A stretch of 51,936 bases of DNA from Phormidesmis priestleyi ULC007 (GCF_001895925.1 NZ_MPPI01000035.1:1-51936); one strand, 5' to 3'; shown: positions 16,608 through 27,044, counted from the first letter of the stretch. Notes: a model not told the origin generated them from the sequence alone. Translations and numbers: made by a program.

Positions 16608-17600
16608 ATGAATTTCCCGACAAAGCCGTTGGGGAGTGGACTCCTGCGTCTTCTACTAGTGCTTCTGTTTACAGGAGGCTTAAAGGGTCGGATTTTGCCT
16701 GCCAATAGTCAGACCGCGACTGATGTGGTTAATACAGCGACTGGCAACTTTCGCCCTGCGGCTGATCCCACTACTCCTGTTCAGGGTGTCACTTCTAACC
16801 CAACTTCTGTGACTGCAACGGTGGCAGGTCGCCCCGGTTTAGAACTCGTGAAAACAGGCGATCGAGCTGCCGCCGAACCCGGCGACACCGTGATCTATCG
16901 ACTGGTCATTCGCAATACAGGTTCCGCAACAGCCTCGAATATTACGGTTCGTGATACGTTACCCCTCGGACTTCAATTCATCTCAAAATCTCAAAAGGCT
17001 TCACTGACAACGGGTGGCACCACTAGCGATGTCAGCAGCACCCTGGCTCGACCTACGGTGAACCGATCGGTGATCACCTTCAACTTCCCCGGAACCCTAG
17101 CACCTCAGCAAACCTTGACGCTGGTCTACGCCGCCGTTCTCTCCCCTGACGCGATTCGCGGTACGGGACGCAACCTCGCCGTTGCCCAAGGAACTAGCCC
17201 GCTAGGGCCGTTAACGAGCAACACTGCCAGCCACTTATTGAGAATTCGCAACGGAATTTTATCGGATTGCGGCACCATCTTGGGTCGGGTGTTTGTCGAT
17301 AAGAACTTTGACGGCGAACAGCAAAAAGGAGAACCGGGCGTTCCCAATGCCGTGATCTTTATGGATGACGGTAATCGCATCACCACTGATGCAAACGGCT
17401 TATACTCGCTGCAATTTGTAATCGCAGGCTACCGCAATGGCACCCTCGACCTGACAAGTTTACCGGGGTATACCTTAGCGCCAAACCGTTATCGCATTGA
17501 AAACAATAGCCAATCACGGCTCGTCAAAGTCGCTCCGGGCGGTCTGGTCAGAATGAATTTTGCAGTGACACCAACCTTTGGGGAGGGACGACGCAAGTGA
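16608..17600 (+). CDS. exported DUF11-domain protein with SdrD-like module
   Basis: From the ATG at 16608 the product has 330 residues; an upstream GTG at 16593 adds five. A signal peptide covers the first 30 or so residues. A DUF11 Ig-like repeat follows (about 60-210), with the typical VKTGDRAAAEPGDTVIYRLVIRNTG start and a DTLPLGLQF turn. Then comes one SdrD B-like module (GRVFVDKNFDGEQQKGEPGVPNA) with Asp-rich calcium-type loops. Such domains form stalks and adhesive surfaces outside the cell. It is the first gene of a tightly packed operon, and its TGA overlaps the next ATG. A scaffold or ligand role for the barrel protein encoded next is inference. Confidence 0.8.
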   Translation: MNFPTKPLGSGLLRLLLVLLFTGGLKGRILPANSQTATDVVNTATGNFRPAADPTTPVQGVTSNPTSVTATVAGRPGLELVKTGDRAAAEPGDTVIYRLVIRNTGSATASNITVRDTLPLGLQFISKSQKASLTTGGTTSDVSSTLARPTVNRSVITFNFPGTLAPQQTLTLVYAAVLSPDAIRGTGRNLAVAQGTSPLGPLTSNTASHLLRIRNGILSDCGTILGRVFVDKNFDGEQQKGEPGVPNAVIFMDDGNRITTDANGLYSLQFVIAGYRNGTLDLTSLPGYTLAPNRYRIENNSQSRLVKVAPGGLVRMNFAVTPTFGEGRRK

Positions 17601-20600
17601 TGCACTACCTCTCATCAGTTAAATTTGGGCTGAGTTTAATTACCTCTACCTTTGGAGCGATTACGCTTGCCTCAGTCAGTCGAGCCGTTGAGTTACCTCC
17701 TGCGTCTGAAGCGCTGGCAGCCGTTAGCACAATCGGCAACTCCACAGAAACCGCGCCTCTGCTACCCAATTCTTTAGACCTCGCGGCGACCCTCAATCTG
17801 ACTCCTGTTAAGCCATCAGCCAAAAATTCTCAAACCGCACAGGTTCCAGAGCCGACCCCACGAGAGCAAACGCCGAGTCCGCGAGATGTCGCACCGATCG
17901 CGCCTCCGGCAAGTCCGCAAGCCCCTGCTTCGACTCCAACTCCACCTGGCGGATCGGTTGCACCTGTCGCTAATCCGACTTCGACAAAAGCGCCGATCGT
18001 TCGCGTCGAACTGATTCCCGCATCCACGTCTCGCGTTCCCGCCGATGGTCGCTCAACCGTCACCCTTTCTGGACAGATTGTGGATGAAAGCGGCGCTCCG
18101 GTAAACGTGGATGCAACGGTGACGTTGACCAGCAGTGCGGGTAAGTTTATTGGCGCAGATGCCGACACCGATCGGGCTGGGTTCCAAGTCATGGCTCGAC
18201 AGGGGCGGTTTTCGGTCGAGTTGCAGTCTACGCTAGAGCCGAAGAAAGTGCGAGTTCGGGCGGCGATCGACGAGCCGAAAAAAGATCTGAAGTTGACAGA
18301 GCCTCCTTTCGCGTTTCCGACCACCTTGCCAGGACAGTCTGATTCTGAAAATCTGGAAGCTTACACCGACGTTGAGTTCATCACAAATCTGCGTCCGTCT
18401 CTGGTGTCAGGGGTAATTAATGTTCGCATTGGGGCAGGCGGAACCGACTTCTATAGCCGATATCGAGATTTTCTGCCGCCTGGAGTAGACGGGACTCGAT
18501 TTGATGTCAGCACCGCTATTTTTGCCACAGGCAAAGTAGGCGACTGGCTGTTTACAGGGGCTTTTAACAATCAACGTCCGCTCAACGAAACCTGCGACGG
18601 CACGACGCGACTATTTCGCGATCTTCAGTTCTGCGACCAAAACTATCCAACTTATGGCGATAGCTCGACCGTTGATTATTTAACGCCTTCGATCGATAGC
18701 GTCTACTTCAAACTTGAGCAGACAGCACCCGGAGGCGGACAAAACTACGCCATGTGGGGCGACTATCGCACCGAGGAGTTTGCCACCGCATCGCAATATT
18801 TTACGGCGACGACTCGTCAACTGCACGGGTTTAAAGCCAACTATAACTTCGGCGATCTGCAAGCCACCTTAGCTTATGGCAATAATCTGGACGGCTTTCA
18901 GCGAGATACGATCGCCGCAAACGGCACGAGTGGTTATTACTTCTTGTCACGGCGGTTGCTGATCGGCGGTAGTGAAAACGTGTTTATCGAGACGGAAGAA
19001 ATCAACCGTCCGGGTAGCGTTGTTGAGCGAGTGCCGCTTTATCGCATTAAGGATTATGAGATTGACTACGATCGCGGCTCGATCATCTTCCGCCGTCCGA
19101 TTCAAGCGACTGAGTTTGATTTGTTTGGGCGGGTGCTAGTGCGGCGCATCGTCGTCACTTATGAATATGAAGGCATCGGCACAGGTGGCACTGACCTCTA
19201 CGCGGGGCGACTGCAATATAACTTCTCTCGCGAAGCCAAGCGAGAAAGCTGGGCAGGGTTGAGCTATCTGAGAGAAGACAAGGGCAGCCAAGACTTTGAG
19301 CTATTTGGAGTCGATGCACTGTACTCGTTTGGCAAAGATGGACAGATTGTGGCGGAATATGCCCGATCGAACAACGCCAATCCTTTTTCAGATAAGGTTT
19401 CGGGTTCTGCCTATCGAGTCGAAGCCAAAGCAACCCTAGCTCCGGGTTTGTTAACACGAGCCTATTATCGATCGACCGACGAGAATTTCTCAAACAACGC
19501 CACGTTTAGCTTTACGCCGGGGCAAACCCGCTTTGGGGCAAACGTCGCAGCAAAAGTGGGAGAAAACACTCAGTTTCGGGCACAGATCGATCGCGAAGTT
19601 AATTTCGGGATTGCTTCGGTCAACACGATCGGCTTGGTTGATGCGTTTGACCTCAGCACCAACGTTTTCTGTACGACTCCCGGTGTGTCACCCTGCGGAC
19701 AGGAACCGCTGCGGGCAGGTCGCGTTGACAACAGCCTGACCACGATCAGCGCGGGGGTCGAGCAGAAATTTGGCATCGTTACCGCTAGTTTAGATTGGGT
19801 TAACCGCAGTCGTGAAGATCGCGTTACCAACAATCTCGACGGTGACAGCAACCAACTGGTTTCGCGGTTATCGGTGCCGTTTAACGATCGCCTCACCTTT
19901 CGCGCTCAAAACGAACTTAGTTTAGGCAGCGACGATTCGCTTTACCCCGATCGCACCACGTTAGGGCTGGATTGGAAAGTCTATCCGGGTGTAACGATGC
20001 GACTGGCGCAGCAGTTTCTCTCTGGCGGTCAGTTTTCTAACAACTCGATCACTAGTTTAGAGACACTCGTCGATCAGCGGTTGAGCGACGACACCTCGAT
20101 CACTGGGCGCTATGCCGTGCTGTCGGGGGTGAATGGAGGCGTAACGGGGCAAGGCGCGATCGGACTCAATCACCGAATTGTGCTGTCGCCCGGTTTGCGA
20201 ATTAACCTCGGCTACGAGCGGATTTTTGGCGACATCTTTGCCTACACTGGCGCAGGTCAGCAGTTTGCTCAACCTTACGCAGTCGGGCAAAGTTCTGCCT
20301 CGCTGGGTGTGACTTCGGGCGATAGCTACAGCGTTGGGGTCGAATACACCGATAACCCAGACTTTAAGGCGAGTGCGCGGTTTGAGCGCCGCAACTCAGA
20401 CTTAGGTAACAATACCGTCTGGTCAGCCGGAGCCGCTGGAAAGGTTTCTCCTGCTTTGACGGCATTAGTCCGCTTCCAGCAAGCCAACGCCTCTAATCAG
20501 TTGCTTACCGGGTTGGGCGACACGTCAAATGTCAAAGTCGGCTTGGCTTACCGCGATCCCAATAGCGATAAGTTCAATATGCTGTTCCGCTATGAATATC

Positions 20601-21205
20601 GGCAAAATCCTGGAGTGAACCCGACCACGCTGTTGTTTGGCAGCGGCACTGGCTCAAAGGTGCATTTAGGCTCGATCGAAGCGATTTATGCCCCTAACTT
20701 TCGCTGGGAATTCTTCGGCAAATATGCCCTGCGAAGCACTCAATCTTACTCAGCGCGAGATTTAGTCGGCACGAACTTCATTTCCTTAAGCCAGCTACGG
20801 GCCACTTATCGACTCGGCTACAACTGGGATTTGGGCGGCGAAGTGCGGTGGATCGGACAATCAATCACAGGCTTTAACGAGGTCGGATTTTTGCTCGAAG
20901 TGGGCTATTACCTAACGCCCAATCTCAGAGTGGCAGCCGGATATAGCTTTGGAGACATCAACAACGATCGCGACTTTGATGGCAGCCGATCGCAAGGTGG
21001 CTTTTATGCAGCCCTCTCCTTCAAGGTGAACGAACTCTTTAATGGCTTTGGCTTGCAAAAAGTTGCGCCGCCGCAACAGCAAGAGTCACAGATTAAACCT
21101 ACGGCAACACTACCGCCCACGCAGTCACAAATTCCTGGGATCGCACCCGCAGCAACGCTGCAACAAACGCCGACGGCAAACGTGGTTGTGGGAGAAGGAC
21201 AATGA
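17600..21205 (+). CDS. large outer-membrane protein: Ig-like domain plus predicted beta-barrel
   Basis: The 1201-residue product has a signal peptide (1-33) and a Pro/Ala/Thr-rich linker (about 85-135). An invasin/Big_1-like Ig domain follows (about 137-235; RVPADGRSTVTLSGQIVDESG). A long region of alternating aromatic and polar strands (about 255-1145) has repeated short turns, as in outer-membrane beta-barrels or TonB-type receptors. No TonB plug or TonB box is recognised. A Pro/Gln-rich tail follows the last strand-like segment, so the tail is probably periplasmic or exposed. The ATG overlaps the upstream stop (TGATG). I do not recognise a named family; it may be an export pore or a surface adhesin. 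Confidence 0.75.
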   Translation: MHYLSSVKFGLSLITSTFGAITLASVSRAVELPPASEALAAVSTIGNSTETAPLLPNSLDLAATLNLTPVKPSAKNSQTAQVPEPTPREQTPSPRDVAPIAPPASPQAPASTPTPPGGSVAPVANPTSTKAPIVRVELIPASTSRVPADGRSTVTLSGQIVDESGAPVNVDATVTLTSSAGKFIGADADTDRAGFQVMARQGRFSVELQSTLEPKKVRVRAAIDEPKKDLKLTEPPFAFPTTLPGQSDSENLEAYTDVEFITNLRPSLVSGVINVRIGAGGTDFYSRYRDFLPPGVDGTRFDVSTAIFATGKVGDWLFTGAFNNQRPLNETCDGTTRLFRDLQFCDQNYPTYGDSSTVDYLTPSIDSVYFKLEQTAPGGGQNYAMWGDYRTEEFATASQYFTATTRQLHGFKANYNFGDLQATLAYGNNLDGFQRDTIAANGTSGYYFLSRRLLIGGSENVFIETEEINRPGSVVERVPLYRIKDYEIDYDRGSIIFRRPIQATEFDLFGRVLVRRIVVTYEYEGIGTGGTDLYAGRLQYNFSREAKRESWAGLSYLREDKGSQDFELFGVDALYSFGKDGQIVAEYARSNNANPFSDKVSGSAYRVEAKATLAPGLLTRAYYRSTDENFSNNATFSFTPGQTRFGANVAAKVGENTQFRAQIDREVNFGIASVNTIGLVDAFDLSTNVFCTTPGVSPCGQEPLRAGRVDNSLTTISAGVEQKFGIVTASLDWVNRSREDRVTNNLDGDSNQLVSRLSVPFNDRLTFRAQNELSLGSDDSLYPDRTTLGLDWKVYPGVTMRLAQQFLSGGQFSNNSITSLETLVDQRLSDDTSITGRYAVLSGVNGGVTGQGAIGLNHRIVLSPGLRINLGYERIFGDIFAYTGAGQQFAQPYAVGQSSASLGVTSGDSYSVGVEYTDNPDFKASARFERRNSDLGNNTVWSAGAAGKVSPALTALVRFQQANASNQLLTGLGDTSNVKVGLAYRDPNSDKFNMLFRYEYRQNPGVNPTTLLFGSGTGSKVHLGSIEAIYAPNFRWEFFGKYALRSTQSYSARDLVGTNFISLSQLRATYRLGYNWDLGGEVRWIGQSITGFNEVGFLLEVGYYLTPNLRVAAGYSFGDINNDRDFDGSRSQGGFYAALSFKVNELFNGFGLQKVAPPQQQESQIKPTATLPPTQSQIPGIAPAATLQQTPTANVVVGEGQ

Positions 21206-23325
21206 TGAGCAATCGAAGAAAGCAAAAAGGAAACAGGGTGAAGGGCGAACAAAGGCTAATCTCACTGCTGCTGTTAACGGTTTTTGGGTGGTTGCCAATG
21301 GCTCCACTACTGGCGCAAGAAGCAGCCTCGGCTCGGCTACGAGTGGTTGTCAATAGTGATCAAGATAGCGTTCAAGCCGATGGCGGGCTGACATTGCGAG
21401 AAGCGATCGAGCTAGTCAACGGAACGCTATCGGTCGATCGGCTCAGTGAGGCTGAAAAAGCTCAAGTCTCGGCGGCAACGGGGGAGACTTCAGAAATCGC
21501 CTTTCAGCTTCCAACTGGACAAACGGTGATTCGAGTTGCGCGGCAGTTGCCTGATTTAGCCGTCCCGCTGGTGATCGACGGCACGACGCAAACTGGATAT
21601 GCGGCAGACACTCCCGCGATCGCAGAACTGCCGCTGGCTGCTCCGATCGTCGAACTCACTGCCACTCAAGGCGCATTTGTTCCTCGTGGTTTAACAGTAG
21701 TTTCCGATAACGTCACGATTCGCGGTTTAAGCATTTACGGCTTTACTGACGACCATGACGACACAGCAAGAACGCCTCCGGCAGACATCTTTATCGCGCA
21801 TCGCTTGCCACCTCCCGATGTCAGTCAGCAAGCCATGCCTGCCAGCAACGCGCCTTTTTACGATCGTGACGTTCCTCCTAAAAACGTTCTGATTGAGAAC
21901 AACTGGCTAGGAATTCGCCCTGATCAAAGTGTTCCGCCGACAACTTCGGCGTTTGGCGTGTCGGTGTTTAACAGCACAGGCACCACGATTCGGCGTAACT
22001 GGATTGCGAATCATGATGGCAGCGCGGTGATTACTTCGGTGAGATCGGATAACTTAGTCGTCACCGAAAACGCGATCGTCGGCAACGGCATCGCTGGAAT
22101 GCCCGACGGCATTCGGCTTGAGGGCAACATCGCTCAAGCGCAAGTGACCGGAAATCTGATTTGCGGCAACGATGGCGCAGGAGTTTACCTGTTTAAGCCT
22201 CAAGGCGCGGCTCAGATTCGCGATAACCAAATCACCTATAACGGTCGGCGCTATCGTCGAGCGGCGGTTTACTTAATGGGCAATGACCATCAGGTGACTG
22301 GCAACACGATCGCGCATCAAGCCGGCCCTGGCGTAGTTGTGGCTTCCTTCCCGCGCAGCAGTCGCAATGTGATTCAAGACAATCGGTTTTCAGCACTTGA
22401 AGGACTCAGCATTGATTTAGTCACTCAGGATAATGTTAGTGTTCACGACTATCAGCGCGGCGACAACATTAACCCCAAGCGCAACTCGCCCAATCGTCGC
22501 AAAGACACTGGCAACGAGGCGATCAACGCCCCCGAATTTACTTCTAGAGACTTTATTCTTTCTGGCACTCAAGCCCAACTGACCGGAAAAGCTGACCCCG
22601 GCTCACAGGTTGAGATCTATCGCGTCACTGAAGGAGATTTTGCTTACGGCCCGTTAAGTGAACCACTCGGATCGACTTCGGCCGATAGTCAAGGACAGTT
22701 CACCCTCACGGCAGATGCTCTTAAGTCAGGAGAACGGGTGACAGCGATCGCTACTGATCCCCGGTATGGCACATCAGAGCCTGCGCGCAACGCTCTAGTC
22801 AGAACGGCAGATACGACCACCCCCGTTTTAACACCGACACCGAACGCAGTTCCACGCTGTACTAATCCGCCTGTTGCTCAAGTGCCACCTGTTCCGGTGG
22901 TGCCGCAGACGACCCCGATCGTGCTTAAAGTTCCTAAAAACGTTCACTTTGCACTCGATAAAGATTTCATCAGTCCCACGAGTGCCAAAGTACTCGATCG
23001 CATTGCTCAAGTCCTCTTAGAAAACCCCAACATTATTGTGGAACTTCAAGGACACACTGACCCCCGTGCGAGTGATGCTTATAACCTCGATTTGGGTAAG
23101 CGACGAACAATCTCGACGCGAAACTACCTGATCCGCAAAGGCATTGACCCCGCCCGGATGACGGTGCGATCGTTTGGAGAACGGCAGCGCATTTCTGATG
23201 GAGACACCCGCTTAGACTTTGCGCGCGATCGTCGCGTCGAACTGATCTACAAAGATGCCAGAAACATTGAAGTGATTGTTCAGGAAGAAGACCTGCAACT
23301 AGAACCCGCAGGAGGTGTGAGGTAG
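21202..23325 (+). CDS. beta-helix protein with C-terminal OmpA domain
   Basis: The 707-residue product has a signal peptide (about 1-39, ending LLAQ). Residues about 140-400 are a right-handed parallel beta-helix: repeated short units such as NVLIENNWLG, GTTIRRNWIAN, NLVVTENAIVGNG and QVTGNLICGN. After a Pro/Thr-rich linker, residues about 575-690 are an OmpA-C domain with the peptidoglycan-binding GHTDPRASDAYN segment and a second Arg-containing helix, so it should bind meso-diaminopimelate peptidoglycan. Its ATG overlaps the upstream stop (ATGA) after a GGAGAAGGA ribosome-binding site. It likely anchors the barrel complex to the wall. Confidence 0.82.
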   Translation: MMSNRRKQKGNRVKGEQRLISLLLLTVFGWLPMAPLLAQEAASARLRVVVNSDQDSVQADGGLTLREAIELVNGTLSVDRLSEAEKAQVSAATGETSEIAFQLPTGQTVIRVARQLPDLAVPLVIDGTTQTGYAADTPAIAELPLAAPIVELTATQGAFVPRGLTVVSDNVTIRGLSIYGFTDDHDDTARTPPADIFIAHRLPPPDVSQQAMPASNAPFYDRDVPPKNVLIENNWLGIRPDQSVPPTTSAFGVSVFNSTGTTIRRNWIANHDGSAVITSVRSDNLVVTENAIVGNGIAGMPDGIRLEGNIAQAQVTGNLICGNDGAGVYLFKPQGAAQIRDNQITYNGRRYRRAAVYLMGNDHQVTGNTIAHQAGPGVVVASFPRSSRNVIQDNRFSALEGLSIDLVTQDNVSVHDYQRGDNINPKRNSPNRRKDTGNEAINAPEFTSRDFILSGTQAQLTGKADPGSQVEIYRVTEGDFAYGPLSEPLGSTSADSQGQFTLTADALKSGERVTAIATDPRYGTSEPARNALVRTADTTTPVLTPTPNAVPRCTNPPVAQVPPVPVVPQTTPIVLKVPKNVHFALDKDFISPTSAKVLDRIAQVLLENPNIIVELQGHTDPRASDAYNLDLGKRRTISTRNYLIRKGIDPARMTVRSFGERQRISDGDTRLDFARDRRVELIYKDARNIEVIVQEEDLQLEPAGGVR

Positions 23326-26300
23326 TGCGATCGTTTGTTTCCCATAAGTTAGTGAGTCGTTTCTCTAAAGTTTGGTGCTTATTGGCTAGCAGCACCCTGG
23401 CTGTCTTGCTTTGCCCTCCTAACCCGGTAAAAGCTCAAACTGTACTCCCATCCTTCCCAGGACTCAACTTTCAAACGAGTGGGCCGTCTCGCCCTGCCAA
23501 CGTTGGCGACTGGTATACCACCAACCAAGCGGGTAAAGTAGGGGGCTATCAGCCTCACCAATTTTTTATCAACCTTACCCAGGCTGATATCACCAGCGCT
23601 GGAGGCAGTGTCACTATTTCGATTATTGACGCAGGTAGTGGCGGGCCTCGCGATGAGGTGAACGGCGGAACCATTGGCGCTGGCGGCCCTAACATTGATC
23701 CAACTCGCTTTCGGCTTCTTGACTCAGCGGGGACAGAGCTTAGTAATCAGACGCTTACGGGTCCCGCAGATATCAGCTTTCCGGCGATCACGGTGCCAGG
23801 GGTTTACACGGTCACCAGTGAGACGGGGGCACTTCCTATTTCCGGGGGCACTAACGTCCTCCTCAATAACGACGATAATGGCTTCCTGATCTCGATTCCA
23901 GGGGTTTCTAACCTGCTGATCGGTCAGGTGAAAGGCACGTTTCAGCAGGACACAGGCGGAAATATCACGGTTCCGTTTTTCGCACTCATTCCTCCCGGCA
24001 CCACTAATCTGTTTCTTCGCGACTTTGACCTAGACAGCCCCAACCTCAACCCCACTGTTACGCTTTCCTACACTAGCCCGACGGGCCCTGTCCCTGGTGG
24101 AACTATTTCAGGCAACGCGGTTTGGAACAACAATGGTGACCTCAACAATGGCGGTGATAGCATCCCTGTGGCAGGTCTTGCCAATGCAGGAATCTGGACA
24201 TTAACGCTCAGTAACTACAGCTCAAATAACCAAGCGCTGCTGGAAGCCAACATCGGCACCACACCGGGAAATCGAATTCCCTTGTTCGATCGTCAGCCCA
24301 CTAGAGCTGGAAACTTCACGATCACGCCCGATACGACTCTTGCAACCACGATCGGCACTGCGGTCGATCACCCGTTTACCGTCACCAACAACTTTTTTAC
24401 CTCCGATATTATCAATCTAGTAGTCACCGGAACCAACGGCAACTACACGGCGGTCTTACTCGACTCAGCCGGAAACCCGTTGCCTGAAAGTGATGGCAAC
24501 AATGTACCCGACACCGGGATTCTCACACCGGGGCAAACGCGCAGCTTTATTCTGCGGGTGACCCCCAACGCGGGCGCACCTCCCCAGGATGTCACCCTAA
24601 TTAACGCGACTTCTTTTCTAGACACCCGCGTTCGTCAACAGTCCAATTCTCCAGCACCGACCCCACAGGTTGTCACCAAAACCACCACGATCACCGCCAA
24701 TACGGGCACGGGCACGATCGGCGATACGGTCTTCAACGATCTCAATGGCAATGGCATTCAAGATCCCGGAGAAACCGGAGTTACAAGAGTCACCCTCACC
24801 CTTTCAGGGACAGACACCAACAACAATCCGGTTAACCAAACCGTCGTAACCAACGCTGCCGGAAATTATCAGTTCACCGCCCTCAATCCAGGAACCTACA
24901 CCGTCACGGCAACGCCGCCAGCGGGCTTTAGTGGCACCAATACTAACCCGCAAACGGTGACGCTAACCACAGGGCAAAACATTCCTACAGTAGATTTTGG
25001 GATTCGGCAGACTCCAGGTGCGATCGGCGATACGGTCTTCAACGATCTCAATGGCAATGGCATTCAAGATCCCGGAGAAACCGGAGTCGCAGGAGCCACT
25101 CTCACCCTGAGAAATTCGGCAGGAACCGTCTTAGCAACCCTGGTAACTGATGCCAATGGTAACTACCAGTTTACCAATGTACCACCGGGGAACAACTACA
25201 CGGTCACGGTCACGCCGCCGTCTGGGTTCTCAAATACGACCCCATTGGTGCAGACGATCGCGACCCTCAATCCTGGTCAAAACGTGCCAACGGTTGACTT
25301 TGGGTTAAGACAGCTTCCCGGCACGATCGGAGATTTCGTCTTCAATGATGCCAACAACAACGGCACTCAAGACCCCGGCGAAACCGCTGGAATTGCTGGA
25401 GTCACGCTGACGCTCCGAAACCAGGCAGGCGCAGTTGTCGCAACTACGACCACGAACGCAGGCGGAACCTACCAGTTCACCAATGTCACGCCTGGTAACT
25501 ACACCGTCACCGCTACCGCCCCGGCTGGCTCTAGAGTCACCACGCCTACGCCCCTCTCGGTCACGCTTGGCTCTGGTCAAACCATTGACACCGCAGACTT
25601 TGGGGTCTTTGCTCAAACGGGAACGCTGGGCGATCGCGTCTTTAACGACTTTGACGGCAACGGCATTCAAAACGGTACTGAGCCGGGTCTAGCTGGGGTC
25701 ACCGTCACCTTGACAGGCCCGAATATCGCTACCCAGACTACGACCACCAGTGCAACGGGAACCTACAGCTTTACGGGACTACCCGCTTCAGTCGGTGCGG
25801 GCTACACGGTGACGATTAGCACTCTCCCGGCTGGCTTCACGCCAACGACGACTTCCACAGGCGCACCCGCTCCCCCAGGCGCACCGAGTCTGACTCAGAC
25901 TGTGGTGTTTCCGGCAGGTGCCAACATTGACACCGTAGACTTTGGAGTCAGACAAGCCCCTGCGACGATCGGCAACCTGGTCTTTAATGACCTCAATGGC
26001 AATGGCGTGGCTGACCCCGGTGAGCCGCCGCTTCCTAACGTGCCAGTCACGCTGCTCGACCCTCAGGGCAATCCGTTTGCTAGCACTAACACTAACGCAG
26101 CAGGGAACTTTACCTTTACCAACGTGCCACCGGGCATTGCGTTTACGGTTATTGCCACACCCCCGGCTGGGTTTACGGGCACCACACCTAATCCACAGCC
26201 TGTTCCTGCCTTAACGCCAGGGCAAGTCTTCAACGTCCCGATCGGACTGCGAACTGCACCAGGCACGATCGGAACTCTGGTCTTTAATGACCTGAATGGT

Positions 26301-27044
26301 AATGGCACCCCTGACCCCGGTGATCCTGGCATTGGGGGAGTCACAGTCACGTTGAGAAACGCCGCAGGAGCCGTCGTCGGCACCACCATCACCGATGCCA
26401 ACGGCAACTACAGCTTCCAGAATGTGCCGCCCGGAAACTACACCGTGACAGTCACCCCGCCTGGAGGTGCCAATGCCACCACGCCAGTCACCCTTCCGGT
26501 GACGCTGGCCCCAAGGCAATCGGTCTTGACTGCTAACTTTGGTTTCGGAATCGGCGGTCAAGGGCTGCGGCTCGTCAAACGCATCACCAATGTGACTCGC
26601 AATGGTGCGTCTATTCCTGGATTTGACTTCAACGCCATTCAGGATGACCCCTCAACGCTGAACGATAATGCCCCCGGATGGTCACAAATTCCGCTTCGAG
26701 GGCAAATTAGAGTCACAGGAGGCAACCAGATTCGCACCGGAGACGAAATTACCTACACGGTTTACTTCCTATCCGATGGGCCAACCGTGGCATTTGGCAC
26801 TAACCTCTGTGACCAAATTCCGACGGGCACTGGCTTCTTAGCTAACACCGCGCAGATTCAACGGAACAACACCGCCCCAACTGCGGGAGGCACTCCGTTC
26901 TCGCCATTAGCTCCACTGCCTGCTGGAAACGCTTGCCAAAATCAAACCAATCCCAACGGATCGGTGATTTTTGGACTAGGAGACGTTCCTAACACCGCAG
27001 GCAACAACTTTGGTTTTGTGCGCTTCCGCGTCCGAATCAATTAA
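23325..27044 (+). CDS. secreted protein with six SdrD-type B repeats
   Basis: The 1239-residue product starts at GTG, whose G is the last base of the upstream TAG. It has a signal peptide ending VKA-Q near residue 38. An N-terminal region of about 420 residues is rich in beta-strand. Six B-type repeats of about 95-115 residues follow from about residue 463 to 1080. Each opens with a GD.VFND.NGNG..DPGE calcium-loop motif and ends in a VDFG-like strand. A C-terminal module of about 155 residues is shared with the protein at 27193-29130. It carries no LPXTG or other obvious sorting signal. The architecture suggests a long calcium-stiffened surface fibre. Confidence 0.82.
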   Translation: MRSFVSHKLVSRFSKVWCLLASSTLAVLLCPPNPVKAQTVLPSFPGLNFQTSGPSRPANVGDWYTTNQAGKVGGYQPHQFFINLTQADITSAGGSVTISIIDAGSGGPRDEVNGGTIGAGGPNIDPTRFRLLDSAGTELSNQTLTGPADISFPAITVPGVYTVTSETGALPISGGTNVLLNNDDNGFLISIPGVSNLLIGQVKGTFQQDTGGNITVPFFALIPPGTTNLFLRDFDLDSPNLNPTVTLSYTSPTGPVPGGTISGNAVWNNNGDLNNGGDSIPVAGLANAGIWTLTLSNYSSNNQALLEANIGTTPGNRIPLFDRQPTRAGNFTITPDTTLATTIGTAVDHPFTVTNNFFTSDIINLVVTGTNGNYTAVLLDSAGNPLPESDGNNVPDTGILTPGQTRSFILRVTPNAGAPPQDVTLINATSFLDTRVRQQSNSPAPTPQVVTKTTTITANTGTGTIGDTVFNDLNGNGIQDPGETGVTRVTLTLSGTDTNNNPVNQTVVTNAAGNYQFTALNPGTYTVTATPPAGFSGTNTNPQTVTLTTGQNIPTVDFGIRQTPGAIGDTVFNDLNGNGIQDPGETGVAGATLTLRNSAGTVLATLVTDANGNYQFTNVPPGNNYTVTVTPPSGFSNTTPLVQTIATLNPGQNVPTVDFGLRQLPGTIGDFVFNDANNNGTQDPGETAGIAGVTLTLRNQAGAVVATTTTNAGGTYQFTNVTPGNYTVTATAPAGSRVTTPTPLSVTLGSGQTIDTADFGVFAQTGTLGDRVFNDFDGNGIQNGTEPGLAGVTVTLTGPNIATQTTTTSATGTYSFTGLPASVGAGYTVTISTLPAGFTPTTTSTGAPAPPGAPSLTQTVVFPAGANIDTVDFGVRQAPATIGNLVFNDLNGNGVADPGEPPLPNVPVTLLDPQGNPFASTNTNAAGNFTFTNVPPGIAFTVIATPPAGFTGTTPNPQPVPALTPGQVFNVPIGLRTAPGTIGTLVFNDLNGNGTPDPGDPGIGGVTVTLRNAAGAVVGTTITDANGNYSFQNVPPGNYTVTVTPPGGANATTPVTLPVTLAPRQSVLTANFGFGIGGQGLRLVKRITNVTRNGASIPGFDFNAIQDDPSTLNDNAPGWSQIPLRGQIRVTGGNQIRTGDEITYTVYFLSDGPTVAFGTNLCDQIPTGTGFLANTAQIQRNNTAPTAGGTPFSPLAPLPAGNACQNQTNPNGSVIFGLGDVPNTAGNNFGFVRFRVRIN
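24715..24781 (+). repeat. 67-bp exact direct repeat, unit 1 (within SdrD-like gene)
   Basis: This DNA is identical to 25021-25087 and encodes the opening calcium-loop motif of B repeats 1 and 2. Perfect nucleotide identity over 67 bases, where the rest of the repeats differ, points to recent duplication or gene conversion. Confidence 0.85.
25021..25087 (+). repeat. 67-bp exact direct repeat, unit 2
   Basis: Second copy of the unit at 24715-24781, 306 bases downstream and in the same reading frame, so recombination between the two would remove or add exactly one B repeat. Confidence 0.85.

Noticed and set aside
17830-18324. Minus-strand ORF of 164 aa opposite the barrel protein
   Set aside because: A shadow of the Pro/Ala-rich linker and Ig domain; composition is mirrored from the plus-strand codons.
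24700-26560. Regularly spaced repeats considered as a possible CRISPR array
   Set aside because: The period is about 290-345 bases and the units are coding B repeats in one open frame, not short direct repeats with spacers.
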